This document shows positions 56,891 to 64,000 of a stretch of 64,000 nucleotides of DNA, piece by piece (the stretch's first letter is position 1; every line of letters begins with the position of its first letter). The translations under genes were made by a program, and so were the position numbers. The stretch is from Aphidius gifuensis (lineage: Eukaryota > Arthropoda > Insecta > Hymenoptera > Braconidae). The notes below the pieces were generated by a model. It saw only the letters and a program-made list of their open reading frames with translations, did no database searches and was not told the DNA's origin. The DNA is taken from assembly GCF_014905175.1 (NCBI RefSeq), contig NC_057790.1, forward strand, positions 10,275,298 to 10,339,297. The letters are read 5' to 3'.

Positions 56891-58420
56891 AACTCTAATA
56901 TATGGCATTATCAACAATGGAATACCTAAATATCTATCAGATTTGCTCATTATATACGGAGAGAAATATCCTACAAAAATTGTTCAAAAACTACTTAAAA
57001 ATTGTTGAACAGAACCACAAAAAGGTGGCAAGTATCAATCCAATAAAATTTGTTGTGGTCATTATCAAAATTTGTTTTACCGACTCACAATTTTTGTGGT
57101 TCCCGGGACACAAAAATTACGGTTCTGTACAACAAAATCTATTGAGCACGTATTAAAATCTATATAACTTCTAATAAAAATTCTGGTAAAACAAACAAAA
57201 TTTGTTCTTTTTCTGATAAAAATTGTTGATCAGTACCAATAAAATTTATTTAATTTCAAATAAAAATTCTTGTGAATTAAACATAATTTCTTGATTTTTT
57301 AATAAAATTTATTGTACAGTAACAATAATATTTATTTAACTTTCAATAAAAATTCTTACGAAATAAACGAAATTTGTTTTCTACCTGAATAAAAATTAAT
57401 GAACTCTTTTAATAAAAAAAAATAATAATAATAATTAATAATTAATTAACAATTAATACAATTTATGTGGCAAATTTTTTTTTTATTATTTTTATGAATC
57501 CAGTTTTACATTTTTTTGTTTATTTAGCATAATACATTTTTTGTTATTTTTATTCCAACATACGTATATTCTGATTACGTTTTACCACCAGTTTTTCATT
57601 ATAAATCTATGCATTCTATACATATAATTGACAAAACTAAAAGAGTAAAAAAAAAAAACTAAGTAAAGAGAAAAGAAGTTATAGTTGATAGATAAAAAAA
57701 TTAAATTGACGTTTAAAAAGAAAGGTTATGTGATGAACAAATATCGAATCAACTAAAAAAAAATTATGTACTGACTAATATAATATAAGTAATCTTAGCT
57801 GCAAATTCACACTCTGTTTTATTTTATATTCACGCACTTTATAAATTACTAATTGTTATAATCCTTCAATAATTAAATAATCAAATAATGTATATATATT
57901 TTCTTGTGTTTTTGTCAATCAATGACAGGTCCAAACCAATCTATCCAATCTATCCTAATTCAAAGTGAAGCATAAACATAACTTGTTACGGCTAACAGTA
58001 ATAACTCACACAACTAACACACCCCTCCCAAACTTGTTTGTGTGTTTCATCTGTTGCTAGCTGACAAAAATTGTGGTTCTAGAACCACAAAATTTGTGGT
58101 GATCTAAGACAAAAATTCTTACGCGGTATACAAGTTTTGTTGGACCTCGAAAATTGTTGTACTGAACAACAAAATTTATTATGCACAAAACAAAAAATAT
58201 TAAAGTGAAAATAAAAATTAGAAAATTAGAAAATAAAATTTGTAGTAAAGCAGACTGATAATTGTGGTCTAATAAAAATTGTGGTTCTGTTCAACAAAAA
58301 TTATGAATCTACAAAACAAATAATATGCAACTTTTAACAAGTTTTATAAGAAAAACAAATAAAAAAAAAGAAGCTTGCATCTTGCCACTAAAGTGTTGTA
58401 CCAGAACCACAAAAAATAAA
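56891..58420. repeat. Region enriched in AAAATTTGTT / ACAAAAATTGTGG motifs
   Basis: Repeats such as ACAAAAATTGTGGTTCTG, AAAATTTGTTGTGGTC and AACAAAATTTATT occur in both orientations, densest at 56975-57140 and 58068-58320, with weaker versions between. The arrangement suggests subterminal repeats at the two ends of an unidentified non-autonomous element of about 1.4 kb. No coding region is supported. Confidence 0.5.
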
Positions 58421-59453
58421 AATAGTTTTCAATAATAATATAATGTGTTGCAAAGAAATACTCATCAAGAAGAAGAAAAAAATATAAAATAAATAACTTT
58501 AATAAAGGAAAGAACTCATTTACCGATTGAATTAATTTTTCAAATTGAGGCATGTGCACTCACTTTTTATTTGAAAAAAAGGAAGTGAAGTCTCGAAAAA
58601 TTGTTTTCATAGTTATCATTTGTAAATTCAATAACTATCAAAAAATTTAACGTGACAAAATTTAACGTGAAACTTGAAAAAATGTCTCATGAAAATTGCA
58701 GAAACCTCATCTCTGCATAGATATTTATATCAGACCACGAATCAAAATATACCACGATAATTTCACAAGGTTTGTATGTTTGATACAGGGCTATCAAAAG
58801 ATGTGGAATGATGAGTAAATTGAAATAGAAGGAATAACACTTTGAATAAATCCAAACACTGTAGCTTAAATTCTAATAATATATTTAATTTATTTTTTCA
58901 CTAAAATAGAATTAATTGTTTTTATTGTACATCGAGTTGACTCTAAAGGTGTTGTCAAAGGCAGACAGTACAATTATCGATTATATTAATATAAAGAAGG
59001 CCTGTTGTCCGCAAATCAAAAATAGTAAGAGATTTAACGTAAACGAGTGTTAAAGAGCAACTGATTTTACAGTTTGTTGAAAATTGTTAAGTTTAGAAAA
59101 TAGGTGTGTACTTAGTTTAAATATCAAACTTTTTAATGGGTCAAAAATTAGTTCAAGAGAGGGTAAAAACTATGTGTAGGTGGACGGAGTTTTCGATATG
59201 AAATTGGGCCGTGTGTGGTCCATAGGGTGGCATGAAAGTACCATGTATAAACGAAAAATATAGATTTTACGACCGGAAAGTCCAAGACGTTTTCATGAAT
59301 TTATTTGAAGTTAAATAGTTATAAATTTACTTTTTTATTATCGATTTTACGATCATTCTCTGTATTGAAAAGACGATAGTGCAGTTAATCGACATATGTG
59401 GAATTTTCTATAATTCTTGACGAATAATATGTTCAAATATATGTATGTTATAA
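58421..59453. other. Intergenic, nothing recognised
   Basis: AT-rich, no domain, repeat family or RNA gene seen. Confidence 0.5.
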
Positions 59454-59952
59454 TCAGAGCCGGGAAGTTCGTCTGTTATTTCAGTTTGCCGTAAGCACAA
59501 TGGCAACATGGTGAAATATAGTTAAAAAAAAAGATAGTCAAGTTCCCCAAGGTGCACCCTAAGTGTTCCGTAAGATTTTTTATTTTTTTTCTTGCTGTTT
59601 ACAAAAATATTGTAAAAAAACAGTTTGTGACACTACATATCGTTGAATAAAAAAAAAAATGAACGACCGAAAAATTTGAAAAAAATATCGTAGAGTCTAC
59701 AGATAAAGCGTCGTCGATTAAAACATTGCCGGAATTGATCGCCCAATATTTGGAATTGGGCCATGTCCAAAAATGGGCATATTAAATCTAATAAGGCCCC
59801 AAAATTGGAAATAAATATGACGATTGCTTTTGGCCAAAAAAAATAAAGAAAATGAGCATTTTACAAGCCAATTCGATTCAGGACTTCACGTTTTATCTCC
59901 AAATAACAAAAAGTCACAGAAAAGCGAAAACATAAGTGTCCTACGGAACACT

Positions 59953-60341
59953 AAAAAAAGACGATCTGAACCTCGTACATGGAAAAAATGGCCTCAAAAA
60001 ATGGCCTCATTTTTTTAGGCTTCTTAAAAATGGCTTTTAAAAATGGTTTTATTTTTTTGGCTTCTTGAAAATGGCCTCATGTTTTTGGTCTAGGAAAAGA
60101 TTTATTTAAATACATTTATTTTAGTTTAAAAAACTAACCATTTTTAAGAGGCCAAAAACATATATGTTTTTATAAGGGTGTTTGAAAAAGAAAAAAATAT
60201 AAGGCCATTTTTTAAAGGTCAAAAATATGGGGCCATTGTAAGGGCCATTTTTTAGAGACCAAAAACATAAGGCCATTTAAAAAGGCCAAAAAAAATAAGG
60301 CCATTTTTTCCATGTACGAGGTTCAGACCGTCTTTTTTGAT
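59953..60341. repeat. Foldback with arms of about 42 bp and AATGGCC-rich interior
   Basis: AAAAAAGACGATCTGAACCT..CATGGAAAAAATGGCC (from about 59953) pairs with its reverse complement ending about 60341. The interior repeats AAATGGCCTCATTTTTT and AAGGCCATTTTTT on alternating strands. Confidence 0.8.
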
Positions 60342-60870
60342 GTGTAAACATCTTCAGGCGCGGGTTGGGTTTGAAGTAAAAGGAAAAAAAATTGAGTTTA
60401 GACGTCAGATCCGGTAACGGATCTAGGCAGGAATCTATTTTCTGTCAGTCTACATTGCGCCATGCAGCGCCATGGTAATCGGTCGGTAATCGTTACCATC
60501 AGGCGTTGTGTAGTATAGATGAATTTAAATGCGAATATTTATATATTTATTTATTTATTATTATATATATATGCCGTTGTATATATTAATATACAAGTAT
60601 TTTATTGGTATTGGCTATGCTTGCATTTGTTAGGCGAAGTAAAGTTCATATTGTACATATATATATATATTTTTTTTTTCCAAATATAATAATGACAGTC
60701 GATAAAACTCTTCGAGTAAAAAAGAAAGTCAAAATAAAAATTTCGATATATTAAATTTTTTTTTTTTTTTTCAAACCGCTAGATTTTTAACTGAGCCACT
60801 AGATTCTTTACTTAGCCGCTAGACTATTTACTTAGTCTCCGTTATAGCCAAATATATTTTTATCAGCTTA
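60342..60870. other. Interior of the 59454-62995 element, no gene
   Basis: Contains (TA)n stretches (about 60543-60672) and three copies of CCGCTAGA followed by TTTACTTAG-like text (about 60777-60835). Nothing coding. Confidence 0.45.
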
Positions 60871-62351
60871 CCCTCGTGAAAAAATTTTCAGGATGCCCCA
60901 TTTGACCTGAGAACCTGATAAGAAACGGATCAGGATTCCTTAGCCAGGAAACCTGACTCATTTATGACTCGAATCTGGTCAGGATACCTGAAGATTTCCT
61001 TAAGTCAGGTGACCTTATTCAAACCTGTTCAGAAAAGGAACAGGAAACCTTAACGTAATCTGAATAAGGTTCCCTGATCAGATTCTGACTAGAATACTAT
61101 CAGGATAAATGAATAAAAAAAATAGGATTTTTTCCATTCAGTTTTCCTATTCAGAAAAAGAACAGGAAACCTGAGCATATCTTGTATAAGGTTTCCTGAT
61201 CAGGTTCTGACCAGAATACTATCAGGATAATTATATCAAATAAATTGAGTTTTTTCACTCAGTTTTCCTGTTCAGAAGAAAACCAGGAAACCTAAGCAAA
61301 TCCTGAAAAGGGAATCCTGATCATCGATAGACGGCCGAGCGTGTTAAGGAGGTTATGCACAAATTACTCTTTTTTTAAAAAATATAATGAGAATGTTCTG
61401 AAATTTTGTACACAAGTAGATCTTTTCATTCTGAATACAACGGTATAATTATTTTCTTATGTTGATCGGTTAAATTTTTTGTAATTAATTATTGAAAATA
61501 ATATTTAACATTGGCTCTTATGGAGATTTCAACCATTTTTTTCGGATAGAAAAAATGATGAAAAAGTCTTGAAAAAAATCACACATATACTAGAAACCGA
61601 GTTTTATTAATTGCGCGAAAAATTTTCATATGTTGATCGGTCAAATAATGAGTAATTAATTATAAACTTTACAGAAATTAGATAAGGCAACGTATGGCAT
61701 GTTCAAACACACATACAGACCCGCAATCCCATATATTGTATATGGGGCGCAGGCGCTTTTTACTTTATTTTTTCACAGTGTAGTCGGATTTCAGTTTTGT
61801 CTGTGACGTCAGAAGCGCCCCGCAACACCCGCAATGAATTTGTGCATAACCTCCTTAAGGCTCGTAGTTGTAATCTGAAAGTTCCGAGTTCGCGTCCCGT
61901 CGGTGGTTAGGTAATTTAAGTGATGTTAGGTATATGAAATCTTATCGTTCAATCTGTTTCATCATCAACATTGCTTCGGTAAATTGGTCAAACGAAAAAT
62001 AATCATGGAAAACGGTTTTTTTTTCAATTTACTTGATCCGTTTCAAATCAGGTTTCCTGTTCCATTCGTGATCAGATATCCTGGCCAGGTTTCCTGATCC
62101 GATTCTGATCAGAATCATAAAAAAAAGTGTTACATTCTGATCCGTTCCTGAACAGGATTCCTGGTTATATTCTAGTCAGGTATCCTGATCCATTCCTGAT
62201 CAGGTATCCTGGCTCTAACCTTACAATCTGGCCCGGTTTTCTGATCCGATTCTGATCAAAATCCTAAAAAAGAGCGTTACATTCTGATCCATTCCTGAAC
62301 AGGATTCCTGATCCGGTTCTGATCAGAACCTTAACTAAATTTCCACTCGGG
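60871..62351. mobile_element. GATC-rich foldback-like element, copy 2, split by a MITE
   Basis: Starts CCCTCGTGAAAAAATTTTCA and ends AAATTTCCACTCGGG (62351), matching 10834-11979 throughout. Without the MITE it is about 970 bp. The tRNA-like core is interrupted at its A box by the 515-bp TTAA element. Confidence 0.78.
61344..61858. mobile_element. TTAA-flanked MITE, piggyBac-like, copy 2
   Basis: Reverse orientation relative to 3318-3832 and the same length (515 bp with both TTAA). The flanks read GCGTG-TTAA and TTAA-GGC. The uninterrupted repeat at 11516-11526 reads GCGTGTTAAGGC with a single TTAA (11521-11524), so the insertion duplicated TTAA exactly. Confidence 0.93.
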
Positions 62352-62600
62352 TAATTTCCCCCTCAGCTACATCTTTTTCTTAGCTAAATTTTTTCCTTAG
62401 CTAGATTTTTTTCTTAGCTACATTTTTTACTTAGCCACTTAATTTTTTACTTAGTCTTAATTATAACTGAACACGCAATATCTACATATGTGTACCAGCT
62501 TAATTATTCTCTCAGCTACATCTTTTCCTTAGCTAAATTTTCCCTTAGCTATATTTTTTACTTAGTCTCAATTATAGTCAAACAAACAATACCTACATAT
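62352..62600. repeat. Fragments of the CAGCTACATCTTTTCCTTAG family
   Basis: Several short copies of CTCAGCTACATCTTTTTCTT and TTAGCTAAATTTT in one orientation (about 62360-62555), a degraded relative of the ladder at 20504-21362. Confidence 0.6.
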
Positions 62601-63001
62601 TTTTACCAGCCGTTCGGAATATATTAAAAAATTTTATTTGAACTTTTTCTTCTACTTCATGTGTTTTATCAATCGTTATTATAAAATTAGCAATAAAAAT
62701 CGATATATCGAAATACTAAAATCATCGATTATTAAAAAACACTGAACAACAATAATTGTATGAAAATAATAAAAAATGAAATAAAAACAAACAATATTTT
62801 TACAAATAAATGAAAAAAATTTGTTTAAATGTGTACTTATTATTGTTTTGTTCAATTACAACAACACGCCGAAGATGTTTACACATAGTAAACCCGCGAG
62901 TCTAGATGGCTCACAAAATTTTTTTAACTATATTTCACCATGTTGCCATGGTGCTTACGGCAAACTGAAATAACAGACGAGCTTCCCGGCTCTGGTTATA
63001 A

Positions 63002-63436
63002 TTTTTCCAAAAAAGAAAACTTCAGTTTATAGTTTTATTTGTTAGGTGATTTTTACTTAAAAAGTCTATGCATTTGTTGACCATGTGTGGGAATATTCAA
63101 GAGTGTTAAAAAAAGACTATTGAAAACGGTACAGAAATTAAAAAATTGTAATTCAAAGTATTTTAGAACAAATAAAAAATTAAATTTTCAGTCACATGTT
63201 ATTTGAAATTTTATCGTCTCACGAAGTAGCCAAAAAGGTCAAAGTAATATATCAATTAAATATATAAATATTATCAAATAATTTAAATAATAAAGGAAAC
63301 GAAATCTTGTCTGTCTGGAACTGACGGACAGCTCAGTTTTGAACCCGAACAATATTTATTGATTGCAAACTGTTTATTGTTATAAATAATCGTTATAGAG
63401 CTAATAAACCGATTGAATTTATTGAAGAAAAAATAC
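63002..63436. other. Intergenic, nothing recognised
   Basis: AT-rich, no supported feature. Confidence 0.5.
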
Positions 63437-63515
63437 GAAGGTCTCTTCATTTTAAAGGTAAAGTTTTCCCCAGTAAAGTGACGTGTCCGGGATCGATCCC
63501 CAGTGGTGGCTAAAG
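63437..63515 (+). repeat. tRNA-like sequence, degenerate copy
   Basis: AAGGTCTCTTCATTTTAAAG.. leads to GTGTCCGGGATCGATCCCCA and GGTGGCTAAAGT. The T-arm/B-box region is recognisable (GGATCGATCC) but the A box is poor. It is a relative of the next feature, about 176 bp away. Confidence 0.4.
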
Positions 63516-63612
63516 TCTTTTTTGAAAAATAATTTCCATTCCATTAATTAAAAGAATAAATTGCCAAATCGATGGTTAGTGGAGTTATTCAATTTATCAG
63601 ACAAAAATACAA

Positions 63613-63692
63613 AGGTCTTTGTAGCTTAAACGTAGAGCATTCCCTCGATAAGGTGAAGTGTCCGGGTTCGATTTCTGGTTGTGGCTGAAGTA
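63613..63692 (+). repeat. tRNA-derived sequence (pseudo-tRNA or SINE head)
   Basis: GTCTTTGTAGCTTAAACGTA and GAGCA form a D-arm/A-box-like start, CCTCGATAAGG could be an anticodon arm (loop containing TCG, if Arg-like), and GTCCGGGTTCGATTTCTGG is a good T arm with B box. The acceptor stem does not pair well. It is followed by an AT-rich tail. Likely a tRNA pseudogene or SINE; a functional tRNA is doubtful. Confidence 0.5.
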
Positions 63693-64000
63693 GTTTTTTG
63701 AAAATAAATTCGATCACATTTATTTAAATAATTTACATCAACAATAATTTATGCAAATATTTTCATTCAGAGGCTCTTCAAATATTAATATAAAAATTAT
63801 AAAATTTTCAAGACCTGTATTAAACAATCTCTAAACACTTCAGACGAAGCATAAAAAGCTACAAATTCGAATTAGTATGGTATGAAAGGTGAGGAAGTGC
63901 TTCAAAATTTTTTGCTATTTTTTTTTGTTGTTGTTGCTATTGTCCATCATTCACTTTAAAACCTGTCATCAGATTTTGCTTTTATGAGGCTTATTATCTT
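63693..64000. other. Right edge of the window, nothing recognised
   Basis: AT-rich sequence without a supported feature. Confidence 0.5.

Larger units (their letters stand above)
59454..62995. mobile_element. 3.5-kb TIR element hosting nested insertions
   Basis: Inverted ends of about 75 bp start CAGAGCCGGGAAG and run through CTGTTATTTCAGTTTGCCGT to GTGAAATATAGTTAAAAAAA (59455-59530 and about 62919-62994). Both ends abut TTATAA (59448-59453 and 62996-63001), consistent with a TTATAA or TA target. The interior holds a foldback (59953-60341), a GATC-rich element (60871-62351) and within that a MITE (61344-61858). Removing these leaves about 1.7 kb without a transposase. The superfamily is not assigned. 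Confidence 0.75.

Noticed and set aside
59824..60018. 64-codon frame MLLAKKNKENEHF
   Set aside because: Runs into the arm of a foldback element. Repeat sequence explains it.

Overview
The window is AT-rich animal DNA, most likely from an insect. The genes have short introns with GT..AG borders. The gene families are metazoan (LARGE-type glycosyltransferase, animal fatty acid synthase, metazoan two-domain mRNA capping enzyme), and the transposons are P/THAP9-like, Tigger-like, MULE and non-LTR. A hymenopteran such as a parasitoid wasp would fit, but that is an impression and nothing here proves it. I see no intact host housekeeping gene. The window is a transposon-rich, decaying region.

Left third (1-31.3 kb). 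A 2-kb TIR element (347-2324) and a 515-bp TTAA-flanked MITE (3318-3832) come first. Next is a run of broken conserved genes, all on the minus strand and all keeping introns: a PLP/AKAP9-like N-terminus (3935-4582), a LARGE-type glycosyltransferase (4648-6310) and an mRNA capping enzyme (6310-8950, split by an LTR-like repeat). Further decayed minus-strand fragments are DNA polymerase alpha subunit B (17.3-17.7 kb), fatty acid synthase (21.6-22.05 kb) and a dsRNA-binding protein (30.7-31.3 kb). Between them lie a GATC-rich element with a tRNA-like core (10834-11979), a chimeric Tigger-like transposase pseudogene (13122-15652), a ladder of alternating inverted repeats (19-21.4 kb), and a P/THAP9-like transposon (about 22.6-28.17 kb) that carries a shorter relative of itself in an intron.

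Middle (31-54 kb). After about 3 kb of featureless AT-rich DNA come two LTR-like repeats. One of them (37247-53831) is split by the most notable object in the window, a 15.9-kb MULE-type transposon at 37611-53510. It has 36-bp perfect terminal inverted repeats and a perfect 8-bp target duplication (cacatgag). Its seven-exon transposase model (43718-48041, minus, 634 aa) stays in phase across all six introns and has no stop. It also carries an intact three-exon gene of unknown function (40809-42921, minus, 145 aa) and a divergent plus-strand gene (49325-52463) with a Cys/His finger-like N-terminus and a tandemly repeated C-terminus. A paired ACCCT motif is scattered through the whole element and is amplified at the left end into a satellite with higher-order periodicity (230-173-173-173 bp).

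Right part (54-64 kb). A decayed unrecognised gene (53.9-55.3 kb) and a broken non-LTR retrotransposon (55.9-56.9 kb) are followed by a region rich in AAAATTTGTT/ACAAAAATT motifs. Then comes a 3.5-kb TIR element (59454-62995) that contains a second GATC-rich element, which in turn contains a second copy of the TTAA MITE. The intact copy of the GATC element at 10.8-12.0 kb supplies the empty site for that MITE insertion. Two tRNA-like sequences lie near the right edge.

How it works together: the only coherent functional unit is the MULE (transposase, two passenger genes, TIRs, dispersed motif). The rest is best read as successive transposon insertions into duplicated, non-functional gene remnants.
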